Made by a program: the position numbers and the translations under genes | NCBI GenBank assembly: GCA_026874595.1 | Contig: CM049322.1 | Location: 56,918,386-56,982,385 of the forward strand | Direction of reading: 5' to 3' | Length of the DNA: 64,000 bases | Origin: Sipunculus nudus | Lineage: Eukaryota > Annelida > Sipuncula > Golfingiida > Sipunculidae | Notes under the pieces: generated by a model | Told to the model about the DNA's origin: nothing | What the model saw: only the letters and a program-made list of their open reading frames with translations | The model's database searches: none | Shown here: one piece after another, positions 23,491-36,265 of the stretch | How the letters are laid out: each line of letters begins with the position of its first letter | How positions within the stretch are numbered: the first letter of the stretch is position 1

Positions 23491-25018
23491 AAAATCTAAT
23501 ATGTATGGTAGATGAAATAATCCTAAAGGTTAGGAGAGATTATCCCATTTTAGTGTGACAAAGGCGCTTGCTAAAAATATCGAGACACTGTGCTGTGTCA
23601 CAGACGAACGGGGGCACTTTGCAGACTGGTGAACCAATATAAATCGCTAAATCTTGGGGTGTTCATTGGAGAGTTGGAATTAGACTTTTAAGTTCATGTG
23701 CTACATATGTAACGGGAAACCATCAGAGCCCTATGAAAGTCTACAGGACCTGGTTCTGTTTGTACCATGATAAGTTTTCTGTACTTGGGCTTTCCGCAGT
23801 AAAACCTCCTGAAGGCTGTGCAGCTGAAGTACTGAGATAAAACTGTAAAAGGACACCCTGGGGAGTTAAAGTATCTGCATGAAGAGAAAACACTACGGAT
23901 ATAATATGAAATTATCCTGGGTTTATTTTCCTGAAAGGCAGGTTTATAAAGAATACATAAAAGCCAAGGATTGTCTTCATTTTAATAAAACTAAAATTCA
24001 AATAACCAAAAAGAAGCAAAAGCCAATGCGAATTAGACTGTAAATGTATCCATTCCTTCAAAATGAGCTCCAAGAATGAAATCTGTGGATACTTGACCAG
24101 CGTTAGAACCCATGATTTCCCGGCGTCCCATTTCTTTGTGATCATATCATCACTTATAAGATGGCAATTAAAATGTGCGGAAGTTTTGTGAAACAATGAT
24201 AGACCATACCGCGCCACAAATATAAAGGTGATTCTAAAATTACCATCTTACAACATGATGACTGGAGAAAATAAATACTCCATCCCGATATTATTTTAAA
24301 AGTAAAAACGTCAAAGAATCTTAAAATACGCAACCATTTTGTTGCCCAGAACATGATAAGTGGCCATGTATATTATACAGTTCCTCTGTTAAGTTATCAC
24401 CCGCATTTATCTTTCTGTTTGTCGTTTGTTAATTTAGGAAGACGGACCTGACGGACCACGAAAGAATTTATTATTTTTTTTTATAATAAGTAAATTCAGA
24501 TGCCAGCTGCTTTCAAGAAATGCCACATGACGTGAATGGTATTTTAGAGAGAGATGGGTTTGAGTCCAGGAATATTTGACAACATGGTATTGTTATTAAA
24601 ATCAAATTATGGCGAATGCATATATGCTCTCTAGGTACTATTTGGTTATAAAATAAAAATCCTATAGGACCCTGACAGGTGTTATGGAATTGCATGTCAA
24701 GTGTGCACGCCATCAATGAATATCACTGGCTTATTACTTGGCCTTGCGTTGGGAAAAGTTGAGGCTACTAGTTCAAAGCCGGCCAGGTATTCGACGTGCC
24801 GAGTTGGATTCATTACCTGGCGTAGTTTGTGATCAAGCTGAAACCACCCTCTCGAGAAATAAAATCAAATTCCTTTTGACGTGTCGGAAAAGATTGGGAT
24901 TGTAAACCCCAGGAGTTGAATACTGCGATATAGAGAAATTAATGCTATACCTAGAGCTTCATGTTTCAATCGAATTCAGTTTCAGGAAATTAATTTTTCT
25001 TATATATATATATATATA
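23491..25018. other. No gene; a possible decayed tRNA-like repeat
   Basis: Mostly unique-looking DNA. Around 24738-24790, GGCCTTGCGTTGGG and TAGTTCAAAGCCGG resemble a tRNA-derived repeat head, but too weakly to annotate. The minus-strand open frames at 23912-24217 and 24154-24354 have no recognisable motif. Confidence 0.4.
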
Positions 25019-25176
25019 ACAGGGGATCCTGTTTTTATCATCTGAAGGGTTTCACACAACATTTTGCGGATCCCCCCGCCTTTTTCCTGACCTGGGGACC
25101 TTCATTAGGCTTTTCATTAGTTCTCCTGGGTTGGACCCCCCCCCTTTTTCCCCTTAATCCTCGATCCGCCCCTGTT
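25019..25176 (-). mobile_element. Short inverted-repeat element with poly-G, family G copy
   Basis: Ends ACAGGGGATCCTG (left) and, on the other strand, ACAGGGGCGGATCGAGGAT (right). The interior contains CCCAGGAGAACTAATGA followed at a distance by a G run (minus strand), matching CCCAGGAGGACTAATTAC in the 51086-51275 copy. Confidence 0.6.
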
Positions 25177-25309
25177 TACATTTATTCTGTGGGATCTTAT
25201 TACCACAAATCGACTCGCCCGAATTGTCTCAGTTTGAGTCAATTTAGAACTGAAATAAACCTACATTATTTCATGATACTTTTCTTTTCTGAATGCCACA
25301 TCAAAATCG

Positions 25310-25800
25310 ATACAGCAAGGGCTAGTTAATTGATGGATGCAGCGAGGCACTGTGGCTCCTCCCGCGTAAAAATGGCGTTTCTGGACAGAATTATCCCGTA
25401 TAATTTATTCAAATGGGTAATAAACTACGCAGCCTGATGTCGTTAAAACTGTTTGTAATTCAAAACACCAACTCCAGTGACTGAATCCGAAATTTAAACA
25501 ATTTATTACCCGTTTTATCTTCCACGACTGTTCACGGCAACACTCAAATTGGTTTAAATAACGACAGACCTTCAAAGATGGTGGACCCGAGGGAAAAGTT
25601 TGAACTCTTTAGCTCCATGCGGACGGCGGGCAGGGTTTGCTGGCATCATAAATGGTTTTAGTAGTTAAATATACGAGCATGACAATGAATAACGGCAAAG
25701 GGTATAAAAATGTATAATTACACCTTTGACGCTACCATGGCAATAAATGAGACACCCATAGCTGCAATAGTAACCATGGTAAAAAACAAACAAGAGGACT
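25310..25800. promoter_or_regulatory. Possible conserved non-coding element with two X-box-like palindromes
   Basis: AAATGGGTAATAAA (about 25410) and its near inverted copy TTTATTACCCGTTTT (about 25502) face each other. Further on, GCTACCATGGCAAT (25731-25744) and GTAACCATGGTAAA (25770-25783) are RFX X-box-like and 39 bases apart. No long open frame crosses the region. The regulatory role is inference. Confidence 0.35.
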
Positions 25801-26699
25801 TCTTATGGTTTAGAGTTGTTATCGCTGCCTTTATGCATCATGTATTACTGGTTTACTAACTTTATCAAGACTCCATATCCCTGGGGTTTTGAAGACACCA
25901 GCATAATGTGGCCTGTTGCTCCTGATATTTAAATATTCATGAATATTCATGACGATCTCGTTACATGACCTGTCATGTGTTTATGTCAGCTTTCACCTTG
26001 TGTTAAATTAGACCGTCATTGGAAGCGAGCTAGTAGGGAGATTGAAAGTTGTTTTAAGCCTTATGTAGGGGTGATTTAACATAAATTAGATTGATGGGCA
26101 GTTAAATTAAGGGGAACCATGTTAATGAGTATGAAGGTTGGTAAGATAGGTGACAGGTTGATGGGTCTAGTGATGCTTGTAATATCGCACACCCGGGGAT
26201 TACATTGTGTGTGGTGCCAATGACATGTACATATAACAAATACACTATTTAAATAAACTAACTGTTCTTTCTTATACTAATCACGTAACACGGTAACAAT
26301 GAAAAGACGAATCGATACACATTATCTATCTATCTAATACTTATGTTCTCTAAACCCGCGTTGTGTACAATACTATGCCATACATCATTTTACAGGTTAT
26401 TATCCCCGCAGTGACATAGGCGATATTAGAATAAATAATTTTTAATAAACATATAATTTTGAGTGATTTTTCCGTTTTTACTGACTTGCACGGAGGTTAG
26501 ACCGAGCACAGCTGAACTGCCTTCGGCAATGACCGGAAGGCGTGCATCGTGGTCACTCAGCCTCAAACACTATTAAGGACTATTGTTCATATGAATAACA
26601 CTTGCTTTCAGTGAGGAATATGAGCATGTCTGGCCTTACATTTGAACGAGGCTCTCACCCACGTGCGTGGTCAGTACAAGAGAAAAACACATGTTTCTC
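25801..26699. other. No gene recognised
   Basis: AT-rich DNA including TATTCATGAATATTCATGA near 25932 and a short (ATCT)n run near 26322. Confidence 0.45.
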
Positions 26700-26925
26700 G
26701 CTTTTTGAAATGGAGAGTTCAACCCAGGAGGATTAATGACAAAACCTTATTCAAGGTCCCAATTTCAGGAACAGGGGTGGGGCGGGGTGGGGTGGGGTGG
26801 AGTGGTGGCGGGGGTTTCAGGCCTCAAAATATGTCTGACACGATAAAAAAAGTTGCGGTGGCTGAAAATGGGATACGGACCCTCTGCATGGAGTCCCGCT
26901 TGGTCCGCTTCTGCTCCTTACGAGG
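26700..26925 (+). repeat. Family G-related fragment with G-rich minisatellite
   Basis: CAACCCAGGAGGATTAATGACA, a (GGGGT)n-like run (about 26775-26815), then TGCGGTGGCTGAAAAT match blocks of the 51086-51275 copy. The 112-codon open frame across it is repeat-derived. Confidence 0.55.
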
Positions 26926-28179
26926 AATGCATATTTTTGCTTCTTTCTTTAGGAAAAGTTTCCTTGCAACGTACATTTAATAAATCTTTCATGTGTTCCT
27001 CACATTGACCTTTTCTTTATACGTCCAACGATAGAATCCAGTCAATATATCATCGAAAACCTGCCCCCGCGTCTCATTTCGGTTTGCAGTGTAAGCATCA
27101 TCACTGACCAGGTCTTCAATGTAAACATACCGGGGTATGAATTTCTTGCCACGAACAGAGCGCCACAACATAAATGTAAAAAATATTTCTACATATCTTA
27201 TTGAGACAGTATCCCACTGGAAACCTATATTTTCTTTTAACTTTTAGAATAAAGAATGAGCCAACGTTCCATATCTCAGTTAATATATCCCACAACCCCG
27301 GTGAAAAGCCCGGTACACAGGGTTTATCAGCTAGTCTATATTATGTATTGGTTCTAATCAGTAGCCCATGATGCGTTGATCCGTATGTGAGAATAATCCG
27401 GGTTATATCCAGCCTTATGGAGAACGGATGACTGTTTATCTAGAGTTGTTTCGGGAGATGGTACAACGTCTGATTCAGACAAATGGCTGAGTAGGCCACT
27501 GAGGTAATTTGTTTCCGATATCATTATTTTAACGTAAACTTTTTGTGAGACATGTTGTGGACAGAACGTAGACAAATCGATTGCAGGTTCGCCAGCAGGA
27601 ATAAATCAAATAAATTGAGGTTTTCTTTCTCGCTGAATGTATTGAAAGAACACATCGTTTGTTGCAGAAGGTTGTTACCACCTTCTGCAGCCACTCTCCC
27701 GGGCAAAAGTGGCCAACATAGATTATTTATCATCATTTTCCCCGCATGAGTATTGTCATCAGTAATACACCTGTACATGGATACTCTTATTGTGTGCTCT
27801 TCTCTTCTCTCGTTGTTTTAACATTACATTGTGCGGTATATCTCGCTTAAACGAGTGGCATGTCGAATACTTGGGGGACAAATAGTAAAATGTCAAGTGA
27901 TTTATGTGTCAAATATCCAGAAACATAAACATGCAGAGCTTCAATATCCATCGCGTTCACAACAAATTCTACAGACGACAACTTATCAAAGTACGTCACA
28001 CGGGACCAAAAACAACATGTCTCTCGATGGCGGTTGGCTGGGAAGAGGGGGGAGAAAACATGAATATTGGTCGATAAAAAGTGTATAGAATATTAAGTCA
28101 TTTATGATCAGGAAGGTACTATTACTCTTCTGTATCATCAAACATAGAAATATAATAGATGTCTTAAATACATTTTTTG
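26926..28179. other. No gene recognised
   Basis: Unique-looking DNA. The paired open frames on opposite strands around 27524-27778 have no domain and no splice context that convinces me. Confidence 0.45.
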
Positions 28180-28500
28180 TCTCCGCCCGTTCGTGTGTTT
28201 TTTTGTATGTGTGTATGTTTGTGCATTTCTATACAACATAACACACACAATCACAAACGGAATCTCATTAAATTTTCGGGGCAATTCGGGAATGTTCCAA
28301 TGAAGAATCGATAAGATTTTGGTGTGGATCCGGCACATGATCCAGAATCAGGAATTCCATCTAGGAATATGTACAAGGGCATAGTCACTAACGCAAAAAT
28401 GAACCTTTGAAAATGGGACGAACAACTGAAAGGAAACATATTTTGGGGAGCATCCCACAGTACGGACCGCCAACATGGCGGAGGCGTGCATTCCGTAGAA
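28180..28500 (-). repeat. Dispersed repeat family F, copy 2 (minus strand)
   Basis: Read on the minus strand it runs from CCTCCGCCATGTTGGCGG through GTGGGATGCTCCCC, GATCATGTGCCGGATCCAC and AATGAGATTCCGTTTGTG into a CA-rich tail. This is the most complete of five copies in the window. Confidence 0.75.
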
Positions 28501-28617
28501 TGCCGATTTCTAGTATTACGGTAAAACATGGGTATTATAAATATATTATAAATGTTCAAATGTTTACCGATATCTCTTTTTCCCCAGTCATATGTTAATG
28601 ACTGACAAACATTGAAG

Positions 28618-28735
28618 AAAACGGCTTCTACGGCTCAGGGATAGAGCACAGGGCTCAAAACCGGGAGGTCATCAGTTCAAATCTCTGCCGAGGGGCTGTC
28701 AGATTTTCAAGGTCGGTCCCACCCCGATATCCCAT
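28618..28735 (+). mobile_element. tRNA-like SINE head or fragment
   Basis: CGGCTCAGGGATAGAGC resembles a Pol III A-box region, and CAGTTCAAATCTC about 40 bases on resembles a B-box. The segment ends in a short (AT)n run at about 28736-28750. It is not a functional tRNA: no complete cloverleaf is seen. Confidence 0.5.
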
Positions 28736-28750
28736 ATATATATATATATT

Positions 28751-29919
28751 AATAAATCATTTTTTAAATTCTATTTATACTCCACAAAGCCCTATCAGTT
28801 GGAAGCAAGCATATTTAAACTTGTTAAATTGTCTCCTACTAAACATATCAAATATTGTTAGTTCGTGCATAAATATTATGGTTATTATATGTAATTTTGT
28901 AAGGTATCCAGTTCAAAATGTTTATTATGTTAACCGTGGGACCCTCATCTGTATATAATGCATAATTTGAACAACAGAAAAATACATGCATCAGTAAGTG
29001 TAGTGTCGTAACTTAATTGAAATTTTTTAAGTAGAAGATGGTCAGCATACATAAAAAGGACTGAAATGGATTAACTTTTATATGTCACTGAATCTGTCAA
29101 AGGTTATTACATCTATTTTTGACGTAGAGCTTCTGATAAGGAATTCCATAATATAGGTTTTCGTAGATACATTATTTTTGCAACAATTAAGTTCGAACTA
29201 TGGCCAGTTGGAGTTAAAAAGAAATAAAGATAGTCTGACCAGAGGTAATTAAAGTACATAAACACAAGAAATATTAGAAGTGAAAAATACTCATCGACTG
29301 TTATTTGCATACCATTTTCAGATTTATATTATCATTGAAAATTGAGCTTTCAGACATAAAGTCTGGCCATCTAGCTCCAATGACAGTGGCTGGGTATTAA
29401 GAGGTGATTTTAATTACCCCAGAATCAAGAAACTGGAAGCTTTCATATTGTCTCTTGGTGTATTCGAGGGTAAATTTTAACAAGGGACCCATGGGTAACG
29501 GCGCTCAGCTGATCCTGATTGGACTATAAATGTATCACCATTGTGATACTATATTGAGTAGATAAAGCTTAGAATATCATGGTCATGTTGGGTTTTATAA
29601 AGGAATATAATGTAATATGTGAGTAAATGATATATAAAATAACCTGACTGATGGATTAATATGGAGTAAAATATAGTGGTTTATTTTTTATTTATTTGGG
29701 AGGGGTCGAAAAAAGCAATTTATTTGAGCAAATATGAATGAAATGACAGTATGCTAAGCAGTGGTATAATGATGATAAGGCTATTTGTTGAAAGATCTAT
29801 AGTGTATGGAAAACTGCAAGAGTTCAATTTGACAGATACAAGGTTTTTGATTACCCATGCTGATAAGGGGATTTATGAATTTGTGACTGTATGACATAAT
29901 ATCTTGACAAGATCGGTCT
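28751..29919. other. No gene recognised
   Basis: AT-rich DNA, no supported exon. It may include the undefined left end of the modular repeat that follows. Confidence 0.45.
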
Positions 29920-30318
29920 TGACAAGGTGCATTATTTTGATGCCCCTCACGTCTACATATTACACAATATTGACATAATTTCTGGCATGTACATAGGTAC
30001 CTATGGACAAATGATCAACAGTACTGAACCACCTGGAAGGTTAAAATCTTAAAAATATGATGAAATGTAGATAATGTTTGAGAGGAAGAGGTAATTTGGG
30101 CCATGGTTGGTTTATATGATTGAAGAAAATGTTGCAAATAATATTTGAGGTCTGACCATGCCTTTCCTTTGGTTACCTTTTTGATAAGCTGTTGACAGTT
30201 CAACAGTTTACACATTTGTCTGATGAGATCCAATTTATTTGGTAAACCTTTTTTATCAATTTTATTATATCTATACAGTTACCATAACGTCCCCACTCCA
30301 CAGGTGCAATGACTTGAT

Positions 30319-30336
30319 GGGGGGGGGGGGGGGGGG
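30319..30336. repeat. Poly-G tract
   Basis: About 18 consecutive G residues within the modular repeat. Confidence 0.9.
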
Positions 30337-30854
30337 TGTTGTGTTATGATCAGAGTTACAATGCCTCTGTCTCTCTGTAGATATTTTCTTTAATTATTAA
30401 ATTTTATGCTATAGCCATAGAACTATTGGTCACGGTGCCAAGGAGCAAAGCCTCAGTGAGATGAAGAAGGGGATGGTGAGAGTTACAACACCCTTGCATA
30501 TACATACAGGATATGAAATTTAATTCAACAGTGCTTATAAAAAAAAATGCTTATTCATGAACATTAAATATTTAAAACAGAAAAAAAGATGGAGAAACAA
30601 AGCAAATAATTTTTTTCCTCATTCTACTGAGCCAAGAAAAAATTAACAATATTTGCATTTATTCCTTTTTTTCATTACATAATTTTAATCCAAGTTTCCG
30701 ATTGTTACTATAAATTTACAGTATAACATACATGTGATTGTGAATATTTCAGTTGATTCACATTTCTAAATTGCATCAACATTTATAGCTAATGTATCTA
30801 GTTTATAGTACCTGTCAACAGAATGGGATGGAGGGAGCAAGGGAGGCAATTAGG

Positions 30855-30857
<3 letters not shown>

Positions 30858-30904
<47 letters not shown>

Positions 30905-31000
30905 AAGAGAGAAAGAGAGATGGAGAAAGAAAGAGAAAAAGCAGAGGAGAGAAAGAGAGAGAAAGAGAGACCTAGACTGCCAGAGAGAGAGAGAAAGAGA
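30858..31000. repeat. (GA)n tract with AAAGA interruptions
   Basis: About 45 bases of pure GA repeat, then about 100 bases of interrupted GA/AAAGA. It explains the Arg/Glu and Leu/Ser open frames on both strands. Confidence 0.95.
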
Positions 31001-33419
31001 GGCTCTCTGGTAATTACTGCCTGACCCAGCCTGACCCAGAAACTCACAGTGGCAGTAGGTCAGACCTGAAGGTGTTATGTAACTGCCCAGTACACTGCAT
31101 TTATACTGATCTGATGCAAACAATGGAGACATGGTACCTGGAAACTTGAATAAAATCTACAGTTTTTGATCAATTGGTTTCAAATTTCAGATTTTAACAG
31201 ATGAAATGTTAATGTGTACATGCTGTGAAAATTATATCCACAGCACTAACAGGAAAAAAATGAATATTTATATTTTTTTAAATGGTATCAGGAAAAAAAG
31301 AAAAGTATTCTCAGCTATAAAACTAATACATGTGTTAAAATTAATCCAAGGATCAAAACACCCAATATATCATACCAGGAGCAAACTGGAGTTGGGAATG
31401 TATATTTTATGAACTAAAAAAAAAGGACCAGCAATATAAATTTTGATTATTTAGCCAGTCTCATGTAACAACTGATACAACCATGAGTTATAAATCAAAC
31501 AAATTAAAATCTTTAATGAACACTTGTCTGAGTAATATTTTAAATTTTTGACATATTTATTTATTATTTTAATTTTGTAATAAATATAAACCAACAAGTT
31601 AAAGACTTGGAAAAGACCTGGAAATTTAGATTAATTTAATATAATCAACTGCATCCTTGTCTATCATTATCTTGCTTCATATAATCCCTAATAGTAAACA
31701 ACAATTTATTTTTATTATTTATTTTTCATTTTTATGGTTGAAATAAAAAATACCCAATGGTGACTGCATGGTGTTATTTGAAATACAATTTTGGCCATCC
31801 ATGGAAGATCCATAAATGATCAGTAATTGCAAGGTAATCCCCTGTAACTCATTAACTATAAATTCCTTTTCCATTTATTTTTTTAAGTTCTTATCATAAA
31901 CCAAATATTAAAAAAAAGTTAATTGTTATGTTTATGGCCTAAACAAATACTAGTGGAGGGGGTTGGACAGTTAGATCCAGTTGAAGCCACCCAAGAGCTG
32001 GCTGGCTGCAGAGTGCCTCGCTCCAAGCATGCATAATTGGCCTGAAAGGTCAATGTGGGGACATAAAAGAGGGGCTTCAGTACAACCAAGGTGTGATATG
32101 GTCTCATAAAAACTTTCATAAAAGCTAGTTTTTGACCAATTCCTTTTATAACATCAGAATTTAGAAGCTTAAATCCTTACCAGTGCAAGATATGAAAATT
32201 AAATCAACAGTGCTTACAGAGAGAAAACATGCCATAGCCAAAGTTGGGCAAAATTTAAGGTACTGATTTTATATTTATGCTAATAACTTATAAAATTTGA
32301 AAAATTCAGAACTAATTTTGGGAATACAATTGAATCTTGATTAAATAATGTTATATCCCTGGCAAAAAATGTCTACCTTCAGCAATTTTCATGTTAAGAG
32401 AGTAAATATATTTCTTGATTTTTTACAAAGTGCATTATGGTTGGGCCTAGAACTTAAAACAATTACACGATACTGACATCATTTCTGGCATATGCATAGC
32501 GAATGTATAGAAAAATATGTATATTATATATTATCAAAGTCAGATCAGTGGTTTTGATATTAGGCAATCTTAAAGTGTAACAATGGGGTTTTAATGGAAA
32601 AATGAAGTTTTTTCTTAATATCTCGAAGGAATGCAGTTCTAGTGACCAAACTTTTAGTATGGTAGAGGATTTGGGGTACATCCAACTGTATGCAAAATTT
32701 AAGGAACTTAGAGCTGAAGCTGGGGAGCTGAGCTCTAGTAAACTGCATAACACTAGCTTGGTGTAAACAAAATATGACATGGTGCTTTAAAACTTGAATA
32801 AAATCTACAGTTTTTGATCAACTGGTTTCAAATTTTTTGTTTTAACAGTTGAAATGGTAACAAAAACATGCTTTGAAAATTAAATCCACAGCAGTTACAG
32901 GAAAAAAACGTGCCATGGTCAAACTTGGGCAAAATTTAAGGTACCAATTTTATATTTTTGCCAATATTTAAAAAAAATTTAACAGATTTTGATCTAATTT
33001 TTGGTATACAATTCAATTTTGATTATTTAAAGTAGTATTACTGAAAAAAAATTCCTACCTTTAACACTTTTGGTCTTAAGTGACAAAATATCTTTCTTCA
33101 TTTTTTACAAAGTCCATTATATTTGGGCCCATAACTTTTTTAAATTAAATAATACTGACTTAATTTCTGGCATGTACATAGGAACCATATAGAGAAATAT
33201 TTATGGTAAAAATGAAGAAAACCAGATGAGTGGTTTTGATATTAGGCAGTCCTGAAGTGTGAAAATAGATTTCTAATAAAAAATTGAGGTTTTTCCTTAA
33301 TATATTTCGAAGGAACGAAGTCATATTGACCCAATTTTTGGCATGGTAGGAGATTTTGGGGACATCTAACTGTATGCCGAATTTCAGATTCGTAGGTCAA
33401 ACGGTGTCGAAACGTGCCA

Positions 33420-33510
33420 GTCTTACGGACGGACATCCAGACGGACAGACAGACGGACAGACGGACGGACAGACGGACGGACGGACAGACGGACGGACGA
33501 CGGACAATTG
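33420..33510. repeat. (ACGG)n minisatellite
   Basis: Repeated ACGG and ACAG tetramers near the 3' end of the modular element. Confidence 0.9.
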
Positions 33511-33545
33511 ACCACGACTATAGCTCAGATGACTTATAGTCAGCT

Positions 33546-34146
33546 GAGCTAAAAATGAGGCATAGCAAGCGTCTAGTGGAAGTACAAATAGCTTGCTGGA
33601 TTGATTAAAAGTTTTTGGCCATCCAGCATCATGCTACAAGAACAATCATATAGGGTTTGGTGACTTCACTTCTGCACACAAACAAAATAGAAAAGAGAGA
33701 TAGTAAAAAACATGAGAGAAATGTGTAAGTATATATTCCCTTTACTGTTTAGATTTATTTGAGAAATTTTCAAAGCCTGACACTCTTTACGTTAACATTA
33801 CAGACAATATCTTGCTAAGCTTTTGTTCTTTCTTCACAAAATTTCAAATAATACAACAGAACTTGTTTCTCTTTAGGTCAATAGGAACCTTTAGAACTGA
33901 TAATAAATATACATTATTATATCAGATATATACATATATCTATATTTATATAAAGGACAAGATCTTTCTTGCTTTTCTTCTTTCTTTTTCATATGGGAAT
34001 AACGTTACCATAACGTGCACAGAGAAACATGAAAATATTTATTTTCTGAAAACGCCATTTTTTTTTTCTATGTGTGTGTGTATACTCAAATAATCGAACA
34101 TAAAATAAATTTGAGTTAACAAACATAACACTTGCCAGTAGTTGAC
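33546..34146. other. No gene recognised
   Basis: AT-rich DNA; nothing supported. Confidence 0.5.
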
Positions 34147-34445
34147 TGGTATAAGTGTTAGCAGAATTTTAGGGGGCGCGCGCCCCTTTGCGCCCCCCTA
34201 TGAATACGCCACTGCACCCAGGACGAGCGCTCTGCAGTTTTAATGGGAAGGCTGTACCCAATAGCCGTGTTTCACTCACAAACGAGTGCGTCTTTGGGAG
34301 GTTGCTCGGCGTTATGATCAAGCAATGGGGTTGATCACACAAACCCAGGACCTGCAGGTGCGGTAGACACCGGGACTGGGTGACACCAGGATATAAAATA
34401 CAATGCCAGGAAGCGAGTGCTACCGCCCTGTTACGTAGGCTCAAC
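34147..34445 (-). repeat. Composite of dispersed repeats
   Basis: CAGTGGCGTATTCATAGGGG on the minus strand adjoins a run of GCGC and CCCC words. Upstream lies a tRNA-like stretch (GGGCGGTAGCACTCGC). The 91-codon minus-strand frame is likely repeat-derived, since it has no domain. Confidence 0.35.
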
Positions 34446-34561
34446 CGAAATGGAAGTCAGCAGATGTAAATACTTAAATTAAGAATTTAGTGAGTGTGCT
34501 TTAAAAATTTGAAGGCGGTTAACTCCACAAATAATATAAAGAAAAAACAGTGCGACGTTTT

Positions 34562-34563
34562 AT

Positions 34564-34606
<43 letters not shown>

Positions 34607-34608
34607 AA
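34562..34608. repeat. (GAAA)n microsatellite
   Basis: About eleven GAAA tetramers in a row. Confidence 0.95.
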
Positions 34609-35400
34609 TTTTTATTTAAAAAGTATAAAACCCTGCGACCAGACGGACTGGCCAGTTTTAATTACAAATCTGAATATTTATATTTTCGTATACGTGTGTC
34701 TGTTTATCTGTATTTCCATGTAAACTAATTTTTATATTTTTAATAAAAAAATCCTGATAGTCGCCACAGGTCTGCGTCGGTCGTGCCGCCTTGCCCAGCA
34801 CCTTATTTTGCTCCTGGCCACCATTAAAGCGAGGCCGATGACGTATTGCTTCCAATATGATGCTCATCCATGTGGCGTTTTATTTGATTATCCTCCCTTT
34901 GTTGTACGTTTTATGACCCTTTGTGACAAGAAACCTCTGTTATAAGTTCTGTTTCTTTTCAAAGAGGGAAGTATAATCTGTCTTTCTCAGATGACAGCTT
35001 TATTGAGGAGCGTTGTGGGACGCCAGCACACACACGCATATATATATATAGTTTAGTTTCAGTACTCAAGTGAATTAAATGAATTTATTAACACTTAAAG
35101 TTGAATACAAATGCTTACACTGTATTCGTGGTTTGATAACAACCAGACCGCTTAAAAAAATACATTAACTTTGCACAATGAAGTAACTGTGACCTGTATG
35201 TCGCCTGTTACGTGTTCAGTACATTTTCTTGGCAGGAATTTAAGGAAAATACATTAACAAAACGAGCCCGAAAAAGAGGTAAGAAAGGAGAGGACATTTG
35301 GCTCATTCAGAACTACATCATTTAAATAATCGAATAGCCGAGTTATTTAGTCCAGTGTTAAAATTTACAAAAGTCACAAAGTTTCGATCCATGGCCTTAA
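34609..35400. other. No gene recognised
   Basis: AT-rich DNA with a brief (TA)n at about 35039-35050. Confidence 0.5.
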
Positions 35401-35557
35401 TATAAAATATATAAAATATATAAAATAAATGAAATATATAAAATATATAAAACATATAAAACATATAAAACATATAAAACATATAAAATATATAAAATAT
35501 ATAAAATATAATATATATATATTTTTAAATTAACTTAATACACGATATAGTAGTACC

Positions 35558-35597
<40 letters not shown>
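35401..35597. repeat. ATATAAAAT minisatellite and (AT)n
   Basis: Ten-base ATATAAAAYA units repeat from about 35405 to 35510. A (TA)n run of about 35 bases follows at about 35560-35597. Confidence 0.9.
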
Positions 35598-35598
<1 letters not shown>

Positions 35599-36019
35599 TA
35601 TATCATATATCAAATATCATATACTTCTCTCATTTAAGTTTTTTTTTATTCAATAAGCGAACACTTAAGTTTTTACAAAGGTTGGTTGGGTATGTTCTAG
35701 TGAAATGATGTTATGCATGCAGTTCGTTCATAAAGAACACCCTTATCTGGAGAATGACCATTGGACTTTCTGGCAGAGCTGAGATGGCTGTACTGCATCG
35801 TGGCCCGGTCAATATGGATTATATTAGTCTAGTACGTCAGTATCAGCCGAAGTGTATGAAGGCAATCTTATCAGGCATATTGCATATACATGCTCATTAA
35901 ATGCAATATATCGTGAAAGGATGTTAGATTAAAAAGAGCGACTGAATTGGGCTGTCCTCAGGCCAATATGAAAACATTTACAACCAGAAATATACATATT
36001 CAGAATGCAATGTTGGCGG
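35598..36019. other. No gene recognised
   Basis: AT-rich DNA lacking supported features. Confidence 0.5.
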
Positions 36020-36265
36020 TTTTTATTGTGGGATGCTCCCCATAATATGGTTGCTTTCATTTATTCGGCCCTTATTGTCGGTTTTATTCTTGCATAAGTG
36101 ACTGTAGATTTTTAAATTTTCATTAAATATTCAGTAAATAGTCCTTCCCGGATCCGGATCATGAGTCAGATGCAGACACAAAAAAACTTATGGATTCCTC
36201 ATTGGCCCACTGAAAATTTTATCGGATTTCGTTATGTTGTGAACAAACACATAAACACAAACAAA
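36020..36265 (+). repeat. Dispersed repeat family F, copy 3 (plus strand)
   Basis: Contains TGTGGGATGCTCCCC, GCATAAGTGACTGTAGA, CCGGATCCGGATCATG and ATCGGATTTCGTTATG. It ends in an AACAAACACATAAACAC tail. Confidence 0.8.

Larger units (their letters stand above)
29920..33545 (+). repeat. Long modular non-coding repeat
   Basis: Several sequence modules recur in direct orientation. ATTTCTGGCATGTACATAGG occurs near 29978 and 33162, with a variant near 32482. TTGAATAAAATCTACAGTTT occurs near 31147 and 32798. GTGGTTTTGATATTAGGCA occurs near 32550 and 33231. The last two modules are offset by about 680 bases. The element ends with an (ACGG)n array and GTCAGCTGAGCTAAAA (about 33540). No coding frame spans it. 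It shares its GACGGAC-tailed design with the elements ending near 23490 and 55440. Confidence 0.6.

Noticed and set aside
28618-28700. A tRNA gene
   Set aside because: A- and B-box-like words are present, but no complete cloverleaf is seen and a SINE-like continuation follows.
30792-31132. Arg/Glu-rich and Leu/Ser-rich open frames
   Set aside because: They come from a GA/CT microsatellite read in both directions.
32463-33436. Two minus-strand frames with similar peptides (LPNI...K, FRTA ends)
   Set aside because: The likeness reflects the duplicated non-coding module; neither frame is preserved as protein.
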